Below the pieces are notes generated by a model. That model did not search any database. It was not told the DNA's origin and saw nothing but the letters and a program-made list of their open reading frames with translations. Below are positions 22,856 through 30,066 of a stretch of DNA of 40,220 nt, piece after piece (positions within the stretch are counted from its first letter, which is position 1; each line of letters begins with the position of its first letter). Source of the DNA: a virus; IMG/VR virus record IMGVR_UViG_3300047168_000262, positions 1-40,220 of that record; one strand, 5' to 3'. Made by a program: the position numbers and the translations under genes.

Positions 22856-24103
22856 TTAGACCGCGAGGCTGTCCTGGATCGTGATCGTGGTGTCGTCGTA
22901 TGCCAGGCCAGTGCCGCCCAGAATGCTTTGCTCCAGCGCCCGGAAATTCACCGAACGGGTGATTTCCTTGTCGGAGTCGTTCTTGTTGTCCGAGAAGATT
23001 TTCACGCGCGGCAGGAAGATGTTGATGAAGTTCGGGCTGCCGGAGGCGGGATTGTCGGTCAGATAGACCTGCATCTGGAACTCGGTTTCGTTGTTGAAGT
23101 CCGCCGAGGTCACGTCTGCCGCGAACAGCATCGTGAAGCTGCCGTTGACCGTCAGATTACCCATGAAGATGTTCGGCGTGTAGGGCGACCCGACGACCGG
23201 CGGCGCGTCGGCCGAGGCCGACATCTGGATGTTCATCTGCGTCAGGTAGGCGACCGGCGCGCCGTAAAGCAGCAGCGTGCCGCCGGTCGCCGTCAGCGGC
23301 GTGGTGGTCGTGGGGTTGTTCGGGCTGGTAAATTGCTGGGTCGAGTTATAGACGAGCTGGCGCCCGGTGAACCCGGCATTCATCGTAACCATTCCGGACG
23401 GTGGGACCGACAGGCCGATCGATGTCATGCGGCAGCCCAACGCCAGTTCGGACTGCGCGATGTCAGCGTACCAGTGCTCGAATGCGAGCGAACCAGACGC
23501 CATACCGGCGATCGTGTTCGGGATGATCAGCTTCTTGCCGACCACGGCGATGCCCAGCGCGGACTGGCCGGTGGTGTAGCCGGTAATCGTCGCATTGTTC
23601 ACGGGCAGATTGCAGGTCATAACAGTCGCGGTGAGCGCGGTGATCTGCAGGTAGACACCGTTGTCGGCGGCCACCGGCGCGATCAGACCCGAGAGCGTGA
23701 CCACGTCGCCGATCTTGAAGCCGGAGGTGAGGAAATTGGCCGAGGACGCGGTGATGACGACGACCTGGCCGGTCACGACGATTGTGCTCGACGCAAGACC
23801 GGTGACTGAGACGCCGGCGTTAAAAGTGTTGCGCAGGAGATTGGCGAAAAGGCCTTCGTAGGTCAGGCAGGAAAGCTGTGCCATGAGCTGGCCACTGACG
23901 GTCCGCGAACCCTGGCGCGCGTCGCGCATCTGCTGGCTGGGCAGGATTTCCTGCGAGTCGATTTCCTGGACCTGCATATTAACCATCGACTGGTTGCGGC
24001 GCAGAATCTGCGCGGTGCCGGTCGGCTGCACGCCAAAGGAGGTTTCCGCGAGGAAGGCGAGGGTTTTTTCTACGCCACGCGCGATAGTGGGAATGGTGGT
24101 CAT
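22856..24103 (-). CDS. Major tail tube protein
   Basis: A 415-residue beta-rich protein. The start (MTTIPTIARGVEKTLAFLAE) and the R-x-Q-x-V-x-M-Q-V-Q-E-I pattern with QDARQGSRTVSG-like block match phage tail tube proteins. Residues ~95-180 carry an added Thr/Val-rich insert, and the body continues with YADIAQSELALGCRM and FNNETEFQMQVYLTD. Length is above the usual ~250 residues, so an inserted domain is likely. It lies between the tail terminator and the chaperones, as expected. AAAGG precedes the start, 11 bases away, and an octamer lies in the gap upstream. Confidence 0.82.
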   Translation of the reverse strand: MTTIPTIARGVEKTLAFLAETSFGVQPTGTAQILRRNQSMVNMQVQEIDSQEILPSQQMRDARQGSRTVSGQLMAQLSCLTYEGLFANLLRNTFNAGVSVTGLASSTIVVTGQVVVITASSANFLTSGFKIGDVVTLSGLIAPVAADNGVYLQITALTATVMTCNLPVNNATITGYTTGQSALGIAVVGKKLIIPNTIAGMASGSLAFEHWYADIAQSELALGCRMTSIGLSVPPSGMVTMNAGFTGRQLVYNSTQQFTSPNNPTTTTPLTATGGTLLLYGAPVAYLTQMNIQMSASADAPPVVGSPYTPNIFMGNLTVNGSFTMLFAADVTSADFNNETEFQMQVYLTDNPASGSPNFINIFLPRVKIFSDNKNDSDKEITRSVNFRALEQSILGGTGLAYDDTTITIQDSLAV

Positions 24104-24157
24104 CGAGGGTTCAACCTTTTGCTCGCGTTAAAAACGTGGCAGAGGGTTCGCAGCACT

Positions 24158-24165
24158 TGGTCGCC
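24158..24165 (-). promoter_or_regulatory. Intergenic octamer GGCGACCA
   Basis: Exact copy in the leader of the tail tube gene, between GCAGC and GCTGC arms that could pair. Confidence 0.45.
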
Positions 24166-24170
24166 GCTGC

Positions 24171-24590
24171 TTAAGGTCCGAACTCCGAGGTCGACCAGTA
24201 AATGTTGACTGGCACGCGCAGCCAGCTACCATCGCTGATCGCCGGTGAAACAACACTGCTTTGATCGATGATCAGCGGCGCTTGGCCGGCGAGCGCAATC
24301 GTCAACCCGCGCGGGAACAGCGCGTGGATTTTATCGGCTTCGCCCAACGCAGCCGCTTTTCCAGCGCCGGCGGGCCAGACGACCGTGATCGTGTGCGATC
24401 CGCGCTCGACAAAAACCGTTTGGGGACCTGGTCCGGTATTGGTCCGCGTGTAGCCCGAAAGCTGCATGTCGAGATAGGGCTGGCCGGTCTGCGGATCAAA
24501 CGCGACGTCTTCCCATGCAACCTGCATCGTATTGCCGGTCAGCGCGTTTTGGATGAACGTGTCCATCGCATCGGAAATGACCGAGAGCAT
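24171..24590 (-). CDS. Tail terminator-like protein
   Basis: A 139-residue protein with helix (MLSVISDAMDTFIQNALTG), then a beta-sheet body (YLDMQLSGYTRTNTGPG, SHTITVVWPAG, IHALFPRGLTIAL) and WLRVPVNIYW at the end. This layout matches phage tail terminators (lambda gpU class and DUF4128 type), which cap the tube before head joining. Its start overlaps the previous stop by one base (TGATG). Neighbours, a gp10-like protein upstream and the tube protein downstream, agree. Confidence 0.75.
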   Translation of the reverse strand: MLSVISDAMDTFIQNALTGNTMQVAWEDVAFDPQTGQPYLDMQLSGYTRTNTGPGPQTVFVERGSHTITVVWPAGAGKAAALGEADKIHALFPRGLTIALAGQAPLIIDQSSVVSPAISDGSWLRVPVNIYWSTSEFGP

Positions 24591-25042
24591 CAGACGTCTC
24601 CCACCAGCGTCATTGGATTTCCGCCGCCGAGAACGAATTTCACGGCCTGCTCTGCAAGCTGCGGCATTTCCGCCAGGGTCTGCTCGACCATGTGGCGGCC
24701 CTTCTGGTTGTAGTGCCGGCCACGGCTATCCTCGCCCACGAACCCGAAATTGATACGCATCGCGTAGGGCGCGGGATTCACCAGCGCGATCGTATCGCCT
24801 GCCTTGAGATTGGCGATGACACCGAGCGCGCCGGCCTCGCCGCCCGTCGCACTTCCACTATCGCCCGAAACAACCGTCCAAGACGCCCGAAGAAACCCGG
24901 TTTTGACCGGCGTAAGTTGCTTGACGCGGGCGAGGGCCAGCATGGCGGTCGCCTGGTAGGCTTCATCGACGTTGCCTTTGGCCTTCTCGACCCAGGCGCG
25001 CACGTCGGCCACGAACTGATCGGGATCGCCGGTCTGGGCCAT
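24590..25042 (-). CDS. HK97 gp10-like / minor tail (Z-like) protein
   Basis: A 150-residue protein starting MAQTGDPDQFVADVRAW. Typical parts are the helix ATAMLALARVKQL, the TPVKTGFLRASW motif that marks this family, and a beta-end (ALVNPAPYAMRINFGFVGE, HYNQKGRHMV). Such proteins sit between the head-closure and terminator genes. The start at 25042 overlaps the previous stop (TAATG); the longer frame is not used. The family is clear, the molecular function less so. Confidence 0.82.
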   Translation of the reverse strand: MAQTGDPDQFVADVRAWVEKAKGNVDEAYQATAMLALARVKQLTPVKTGFLRASWTVVSGDSGSATGGEAGALGVIANLKAGDTIALVNPAPYAMRINFGFVGEDSRGRHYNQKGRHMVEQTLAEMPQLAEQAVKFVLGGGNPMTLVGDV

Positions 25043-25662
25043 TATGCCCTGGCCTGAATGGCGTATTTGACAACGGTGCCGAGCGCATAGACGGGATTGG
25101 TCGAGACGATGCCGAACTGCGTGCCGGCGAAAATGATCTGATCGGATTGGTTTGGCGCCGAGAGGGGCGCGCCGGCCACCAGATCCCATGCAGCGAGCGT
25201 GAACATCAGATCCGAGGATTGGATCAGCGTGCCATCAATCAGCTCCTGGGCATAGCTATTCACGGTTGCGTAGATCGTCTGGTCAAGCGAAAAATCGAAC
25301 GCGATCGGGGTGCCGGCAGCGATCGCAGACGCAACGGCGGGCGTGACCGGCACCCCGACGAAGCCGGGCGACGCGGCGCTTGCGCCGGTGGAAAGAACTT
25401 CGGCGCCGACTGTGTATGTCACGCCGTTAATGATCATTTCGTCGCCCTGTACCAGCGCGCCGTTCGCCGCGGCGGCCGAGATCGAAATCGATGTCGCGCC
25501 AACAGGCGTCAGGGATGCCACCACAGGGTTTTCGCAGACCGGAGGCATCGGGAGGGGGTTCGGACCGCCCGTGCTATTGGCGCGGCGCAGCGTCATCGTC
25601 GTGCCGCGCATCTTCACGGCCTGCGCGACCTGCGTCAGCATTCCGTTCATGGTCCCGCTCAT
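25042..25662 (-). CDS. Head closure / stopper-like protein
   Basis: A 206-residue protein. It starts MSGTMNGMLTQVAQAVKMRG, followed by a beta-rich insert with Ala/Ser/Thr (residues ~45-120), and ends in a classic stopper-type block: SSDLMFTLAAWDLV, PNQSDQIIFAGTQFGIVST, and YALGTVVKYAIQARA. Head-tail stopper proteins commonly have such a final G-x-x-x-xI-V pattern. Start overlaps the connector stop by ATGA. The assignment rests on position as well as sequence, so it is moderate. Confidence 0.62.
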   Translation of the reverse strand: MSGTMNGMLTQVAQAVKMRGTTMTLRRANSTGGPNPLPMPPVCENPVVASLTPVGATSISISAAAANGALVQGDEMIINGVTYTVGAEVLSTGASAASPGFVGVPVTPAVASAIAAGTPIAFDFSLDQTIYATVNSYAQELIDGTLIQSSDLMFTLAAWDLVAGAPLSAPNQSDQIIFAGTQFGIVSTNPVYALGTVVKYAIQARA

Positions 25663-26306
25663 CCGGGTGATACCCACTTGATCTGATAGCGATTCAGCAA
25701 CTGCTGAGCTGCCATCGGCAGCGCGCCGGGCCCATTCGGCCCGAAGCCTTGGCTGAGCACGCCGGAATAGCTTTCCGACGTGGCATTCAACTCCTTGCCC
25801 ATTGCAGTGAAGAACGCCTTCGTGGTGTAGAGCACCGCCTGGACGATTGAATTGGGCAGCGTCTGTAGGCCAGCGGTCGTCGTGAGTGCATAGCCCGACG
25901 TGTAGACGAGCGTGATGTTCTTGTTGCCGCGCGGAAATTTTTGACCATTGGCCAGGAAAATCTCGCCGTCGGTGAACTGCACATAGGCGACGTTGATGAT
26001 CGTCGGCGTGGGCGGCGCGATGCCGAGTCCCCAATACTGGTTGCCAGGCGCGCTCAGTGCCGGATTGACTGTGATGCTGGTCACGCCGCTGATCGGCGAT
26101 GCAAGGCCGCTCGCGTGAGGCATCAGCATATTCGTGTTCGCGCCCGACATGGTCACGGTGCGGGTCTGAGTGGTGGGATCGCAGCCGATGAAATCCATTA
26201 CCGCCTGGCTGGCCGCATCGAGACACGCCTGTACCCATGGCTGGCTTGCGCTGGTCGAGTCCTGCACGAAGGCCTGGGCTTGCGCCAATGTGACGAGGTC
26301 GGTCAC
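25659..26306 (-). CDS. Head-tail connector (gp6-like adaptor)
   Basis: A 215-residue protein matching HK97 gp6-type adaptors: helical start (LVTLAQAQAFVQ, WVQACLDAASQAVMDFIG), beta insert with YV-x-FTDGEIFLANGQKFPRG and NITLVYTSGY, and a helical end (NSIVQAVLYTTKAFFTAMG). The adaptor joins the portal to the tail. GTG start, in the usual place between capsid and stopper genes, two bases after the stop of a 45-residue gene. Confidence 0.8.
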   Translation of the reverse strand: MTDLVTLAQAQAFVQDSTSASQPWVQACLDAASQAVMDFIGCDPTTQTRTVTMSGANTNMLMPHASGLASPISGVTSITVNPALSAPGNQYWGLGIAPPTPTIINVAYVQFTDGEIFLANGQKFPRGNKNITLVYTSGYALTTTAGLQTLPNSIVQAVLYTTKAFFTAMGKELNATSESYSGVLSQGFGPNGPGALPMAAQQLLNRYQIKWVSPG

Positions 26307-26307
26307 G

Positions 26308-26445
26308 TCACGTCTCCCACCAGAATTTGAAAGTCAGCCGCTTCGGATATTCGATGAACGGTGGCGTATGAATAGAAACGGGGGCGGCGATCTTAAGGAC
26401 CGGGCGCACCCCGCAAAGTCGAAGGCAGGCAAACCAGACGCGCAT
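26308..26445 (-). CDS. 45-residue phage protein, translationally coupled
   Basis: A very small gene. ATG overlaps the stop of the previous gene (TAATG), and its stop lies two bases before the connector start. The protein begins MRVWFACLRLCG and ends in an aromatic, basic block with PPFIEYPKRLTFKFWWET. The tight joins on both sides support it. No function assigned. Without this gene the interval would be an unexplained 138-base gap. Confidence 0.6.
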   Translation of the reverse strand: MRVWFACLRLCGVRPVLKIAAPVSIHTPPFIEYPKRLTFKFWWET

Positions 26446-26870
26446 TACGCCTCCGGTTCGTCGTCCTCTTTGGCTTCCGGCTGCTCGTCAGCCTCGTCGT
26501 TTTTGGCTTCCGGCGGTTCGGCGCCCGGTTTGATCGCGCCCGATTCGACAGCCTCGCTGTAGCGCTCACGCACCCAGGCGAGATTCTTGCGGCCGTCGAC
26601 GTGAATGCCCCAGGCTTTCATTTCGGCGATCAGATCCTTGCGCTCGTCGGTCGAGCGCTTGGTCGCATCGTCGATTTCGAGGCTGGCAATCGTGGTATCG
26701 ACTTCGGCGTCGGTCGCCAGCGTGAAGCCCATGTGCTTCGTCAGGGTCGTTTCGATCTCGGGCGTGATATCCGCGTCGTCGATCTCGACGAAGCCGTTGA
26801 CGACATCGAATTCCTTGCCGTGAAGGGCAACGGAACTCACGTCCGGCAAATTCGATTTGTAGAAAGGCAT
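26445..26870 (-). CDS. Small acidic head-region protein
   Basis: A 141-residue acidic protein. The N-terminal half (YKSNLPDVSSVALHGKEFDV, IDDADITPEIETTLTKHMGF) is mixed alpha/beta, and the C-terminal third is Glu/Asp/Ala-rich and disordered (PEAKNDEADEQPEAKEDDEP). Position after the capsid gene suggests a head decoration, stabilising or joining role, but no family is recognised. AGGAGG ribosome site, and a terminator-like hairpin lies between it and the capsid gene. Confidence 0.6.
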   Translation of the reverse strand: MPFYKSNLPDVSSVALHGKEFDVVNGFVEIDDADITPEIETTLTKHMGFTLATDAEVDTTIASLEIDDATKRSTDERKDLIAEMKAWGIHVDGRKNLAWVRERYSEAVESGAIKPGAEPPEAKNDEADEQPEAKEDDEPEA

Positions 26871-26892
26871 AGCAACCTCCTGGTTGGGATTG

Positions 26893-26920
26893 AAAAGGGG
26901 CGCTCCCGAAGAAGCGCCCC
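26893..26920 (-). terminator. Terminator after the major capsid gene
   Basis: On the - strand GGGGCGCT pairs with AGCGCCCC (8 bp, 8-base loop) and is followed by TTTT. It lies ten bases after the capsid stop and before the acidic small gene. A partial terminator here would raise capsid expression relative to the genes downstream. Confidence 0.65.
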
Positions 26921-26930
26921 GCTTCAGCTA

Positions 26931-28433
26931 TTAGGCGGCCGAGAGGTTGGTGATGATGCCCATCGACTGGATGAAGTAGTGCTGCAGCACCTGGGACGAA
27001 TACACGCCATACTGGTACTGACGATTCAGCCGCGGCCATTCGATTTGGTAGTTATCGCGCCGGCAGCGGACGTTTATCAGATTGGCGATGTTCGCCAGCG
27101 GGTATGGCAGCTTGTGCGTCACGAACAGCACGGTGCCCGGGGGCATGTTCGGGTGCAGCGTCAGATTGATTTCCGGCGACATGCCGTTCATCACGTACGG
27201 GTTGAGGTAGCCGCGGGCGCGGCCGCCACCGACGATCTGACCGGGCTGCACGTCGAAGACGAAGCGGGTGCTGTTGGCCGAGGTCTGGCCCGCAAGGATC
27301 TTCTTGCGGATATAGGTCAGTTCCTGGCTGTTCAGGTAGACTTCGTCGGGCGAGAGGCGCAGCACGTCCCAGAAATATTTCAGGGCGTTGTCGAACTCCA
27401 CGATGCCGCCGGTGCCGTCGCCGGTCAGACCGGAGCCGTTGGCGGCCGCATAGTAGTAGGCGCTGTTGCCGGGATTGCCGCACATGCCGAGCAGGCCGTC
27501 ATGCACCAGGGCGTTCTGCGAGTAGTCGGAGCTGAACGAGGTGCCCATCGCCTGACCGCTGGTGGGAATCGCGGTGATCGTGATCGTCGCGACCGTGGTC
27601 ACGCCGGCCAGATACATCGCAGCGGCCGAGCCGGAGGCGCCGACGAACCAGCCGTAGGCGTAGGCGCCCTGCTTCGGCACGACCGACGCCGTGACGGAGT
27701 TGGTCGCCGTGCCGCCGCCGGTGGACAGGTTGACCGTCGCCGAGGCGGCGGCGGAGCCGGCGTTGTACTGCGTGGTCGTCCCGTCGGCGTTGGTCTGGGT
27801 GACCTGGCCGGGCACGGTGCCAGCGTTGTTGCCGCCGACGAAGGCCATATAGGCATCGAAGGTCAGCGCCACGCAGGCGACGTAGACAGCGGTGGAAGCG
27901 GCGATCGTGCCGCCGGTGGTAATGGCCGCCAGGGTCGGCGTCGGCGACGTGCCGAGCGCGTAGCTGGTATTGGAACCGAGCAGAACGGCTTCTTCACCCA
28001 GCATCTTCGATTGCAGAAGCACGTGCACCGCACGCGCCTTCAGGTCGTCGAAGCCTTCGGCGGCTTCCTCGGCTTCGAACGTCAGGCTGGATTCCTTGCC
28101 GAGCGTGCGATACGCGGCAAAGTAATCGCCGGTCGAAACCTGGGTCAGCGCGCCACGCATACCTTCGCCGACGCCCAGGTTGTTCCCGACGCCGGAGATG
28201 GATTTGATGGTCTTCCAGTTGGCCTGAATGCCGCCATGGCCGGAGACGCGCGGAACGCGCTTCAGAAGCGGGGTCAGGACCGGATAGAGTTCTTTCGCGA
28301 CCGGCTCGAGGTCGTATTCGGTAAGGCCCGTGGTGGCGGTCGTCGACTGAATGAAGGTCGCGGCCTTGTTCAGATCCTGGACAGAAGCGCCTTTCGCCAG
28401 GGCAGCGCAGAGCGCGGCAAGGGTGTCAGACAT
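26931..28433 (-). CDS. Major capsid protein
   Basis: A 500-residue protein. N-terminal helix (MSDTLAALCAALAKGASVQ), then YDLEPVAKELYPVLTPL and RVPRVSG, which mark this capsid type; a beta/Ala-rich middle with a large insert (~200-320); and an HK97-like ending with IVEFDNALKYFWDVLRLSPDEVYLN and NVRCRRDNYQIEWPRL. Start at 28433 is set by a CAGGAA site eight bases upstream; a longer frame adds 45 unlikely residues. A structured leader of 175 bases precedes it. N-terminal residues are partly duplicated upstream of the scaffold gene. The call rests on composition, size and position. Confidence 0.87.
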   Translation of the reverse strand: MSDTLAALCAALAKGASVQDLNKAATFIQSTTATTGLTEYDLEPVAKELYPVLTPLLKRVPRVSGHGGIQANWKTIKSISGVGNNLGVGEGMRGALTQVSTGDYFAAYRTLGKESSLTFEAEEAAEGFDDLKARAVHVLLQSKMLGEEAVLLGSNTSYALGTSPTPTLAAITTGGTIAASTAVYVACVALTFDAYMAFVGGNNAGTVPGQVTQTNADGTTTQYNAGSAAASATVNLSTGGGTATNSVTASVVPKQGAYAYGWFVGASGSAAAMYLAGVTTVATITITAIPTSGQAMGTSFSSDYSQNALVHDGLLGMCGNPGNSAYYYAAANGSGLTGDGTGGIVEFDNALKYFWDVLRLSPDEVYLNSQELTYIRKKILAGQTSANSTRFVFDVQPGQIVGGGRARGYLNPYVMNGMSPEINLTLHPNMPPGTVLFVTHKLPYPLANIANLINVRCRRDNYQIEWPRLNRQYQYGVYSSQVLQHYFIQSMGIITNLSAA

Positions 28434-28436
28434 GAT

Positions 28437-28450
28437 CACATTCCTGTGTG
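28437..28450. promoter_or_regulatory. CACAT-N4-RTGTG dyad, copy 2
   Basis: CACATTCCTGTGTG just upstream of the capsid start. On the - strand the loop bases AGGA are the ribosome site, so a hairpin would display the site in its loop. Confidence 0.4.
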
Positions 28451-28452
28451 TT

Positions 28453-28497
28453 GAGCAGCCGCGCCCCAGCGGCTTAAACGGGGCATTCCTGCTGCTC
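28453..28497 (-). promoter_or_regulatory. Two-part hairpin in the capsid leader
   Basis: An outer 7-bp stem (GAGCAGC with GCTGCTC) encloses an inner 5-bp stem (GCCCC with GGGGC). It ends about 20 bases before the capsid start on the transcript. A possible RNA control or stability element. Confidence 0.45.
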
Positions 28498-28536
28498 AGA
28501 CAGGGGTGACGAGCTTGCCCGCGAAGGGCTGACACG

Positions 28537-28565
28537 AAGACGGGGCAACCTCGTGGTCGCCCCGT
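28537..28565 (-). promoter_or_regulatory. Hairpin with the GGCGACCA octamer, capsid leader
   Basis: GACGGGGC and GCCCCGTC form an 8-bp stem, extendable by ACC/GGT after one mismatch. The octamer (28554-28561) spans the stem and loop. No T tract follows on the - strand. The rest of the 28434-28608 interval holds no gene. Confidence 0.5.
28554..28561 (-). promoter_or_regulatory. Intergenic octamer GGCGACCA
   Basis: Exact copy about 120 bases upstream of the capsid start, inside the hairpin at 28537-28565. Confidence 0.45.
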
Positions 28566-28575
28566 CAAGAAATTT

Positions 28576-28589
28576 CACATCGAAATGTG
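28576..28589. promoter_or_regulatory. CACAT-N4-RTGTG dyad, copy 3
   Basis: CACATCGAAATGTG, perfect arms, 20 bases after the scaffold stop and 14 bases before the octamer in transcription order. Confidence 0.4.
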
Positions 28590-28608
28590 CTGCGAGACCA
28601 AAAAATTT

Positions 28609-29886
28609 TCAGCCCTTGTAGGGTTTGCCCGCCGTCTGGTGCTGGCGTTTCATCAGCCGCATCGCGCGGTCTTGCGGCGAGAGTTTCGACAGATCCTCTT
28701 CCGGCTGCTGATTGATCTTGGCGAGATCGTTCTCTTCGCCCTTTTCGATGGCAGCGGTGATGAGCGGCGCCTTGGGCGCTTCGGGCTGGCTCAGCAGGGC
28801 CTTGGACAGCGCCTCGTATTCCGCGACCTGGCCGCGCAGCGCTGCATTCTCCTCGGCGACCTTCGTCAGCGCACCGACATCGATGCCGCGATCGGAGAGC
28901 AGCTTTTTCAGTGCTTCGTCGGTGATGTCGAGTTTGGCCAGGTCGGTTGCGCCCGGGGCGCTTTTACCGACGGGGTTGTCATCGTCGGGGTTCGGGCCGC
29001 CGGCTGCCGCGCCGGAGGTGGGCGGGTTGTCGTTGCCGGACGCTGCCGCCGTGGCCGCGGACGGATCGGCCGGCATCGTGCCGTTATCCTCGCCGCTCGG
29101 ATCGGTCGGCTCGTTCGTGCCGTTCACCTGCTGGTTGATGTGATCGACCGTGATCAGGATCAGCGCGGCCAGGCGGGAGACCGTATCGAGCGGATTGCCG
29201 TCGTCCATGCCGATATCGGCGCCCGACCCGTCGTCCGGGGTTTCCTGCGACATGCCCATCATCCCGGCGTCCTTGCGCAGCTCGCCGCCTTCCAGCGCTT
29301 TGCTGAGCACTTCCGGATCGACGCCCGCCTGAGCCATGACGCCGAAGCCGACCTGGGCGAAGAGGTTGTCGATGTCGTTCGGATCGGCCGCGAACTTCGC
29401 CAGTTCCACCGGCAGATGGGTTTTGACCTGGACATCGGTGCCGTCGGCACATTTGACCATAACAACGTGCATGTCGTCATCGCCCTCGTCGCCGGGGACG
29501 CAATGCTCGTTCACCGCCATGTGCAGAATGCCTTGCGCGTGCATCAGAAGGCCGTCGAGCGCGTCGAGCATGTCTTCGGAGGCCGGGTCTTTCGAGCCAT
29601 CGGATTTCCAGGATGGCCCGCCATTGGCGATGTCTTGGATCTTGTCGGCGATCATGGAGACCATGCTGGCGACCGCGCCGACGCAGCCATAGCCCTTGAA
29701 CAGCAGATCCTCGGTCGCCGGAGCGCGCTTGGCGAGCTCACCGTCGACTTCGGCTTTCAGAACGGCCTGGAATTCGCCGAAGGATTTCGCCAGAAGCTCG
29801 TCATGCTGATCGGCCGGCGCTTTGGCGATGGACGCCACACTCTTCCGGAGCGTGTCGACCATCGCTTCGATGGTGTGGTGAGACAT
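28609..29886 (-). CDS. Scaffold-like protein
   Basis: A 425-residue protein. The N-terminal half has helices (MSHHTIEAMVDTLRKSV, ELLAKSFGEFQAVLKAEV), a His/Asp segment (GILHMAVNEHCVPGDEGDDD) and a beta stretch. Residues ~230-320 are Pro/Gly/Asp-rich and disordered. Residues ~325-380 hold a coiled-coil (VAEENAALRGQVAEYEALSK), and the end is basic (RAMRLMKRQHQTAGKPYKG), the usual capsid-binding tail of scaffolds. The start at 29886 has AAAGGAAA ten bases upstream. A longer frame from 30066 overlaps the upstream stop by ATGA, but its first 50 residues are a capsid remnant. Position before the capsid gene fits. Confidence 0.7.
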   Translation of the reverse strand: MSHHTIEAMVDTLRKSVASIAKAPADQHDELLAKSFGEFQAVLKAEVDGELAKRAPATEDLLFKGYGCVGAVASMVSMIADKIQDIANGGPSWKSDGSKDPASEDMLDALDGLLMHAQGILHMAVNEHCVPGDEGDDDMHVVMVKCADGTDVQVKTHLPVELAKFAADPNDIDNLFAQVGFGVMAQAGVDPEVLSKALEGGELRKDAGMMGMSQETPDDGSGADIGMDDGNPLDTVSRLAALILITVDHINQQVNGTNEPTDPSGEDNGTMPADPSAATAAASGNDNPPTSGAAAGGPNPDDDNPVGKSAPGATDLAKLDITDEALKKLLSDRGIDVGALTKVAEENAALRGQVAEYEALSKALLSQPEAPKAPLITAAIEKGEENDLAKINQQPEEDLSKLSPQDRAMRLMKRQHQTAGKPYKG

Positions 29887-29906
29887 CGTCAGATTTCCTT
29901 TGTTCA

Positions 29907-30066
29907 TAGAGCCGCGGGAGAGAAAGCGCTTGCGCCATGCGGCATGACGGTTGCGACGACGCCCAGGGGTGGGGGCCGGGTAGACTTCCTTCGGCACAGG
30001 CTCCAGGTCGTAAGGTTGGAGCCCGCTGGTCGGCGAAGAGGGTTGCGAGAACGTCGATTCACTCAT
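29907..30066 (-). pseudogene. Remnant of a second major capsid N-terminus
   Basis: The peptide read from ATG 30066 contains GLQPYDLEPVPKEVYP, which matches GLTEYDLEPVAKELYP of the capsid gene. Over ~34 codons about half of the residues are identical and the DNA also aligns. After TP the match fades: the next codons read GRRRNR, and another frame keeps TPLGVVATVMPHG before a stop. The remnant is in frame with the scaffold gene, so an N-terminally extended scaffold could be made. Confidence 0.6.

Noticed and set aside
26601-28454. A 617-codon + strand frame opposite the capsid gene
   Set aside because: Shadow frame; the - strand gene has a ribosome site, context and protein features.
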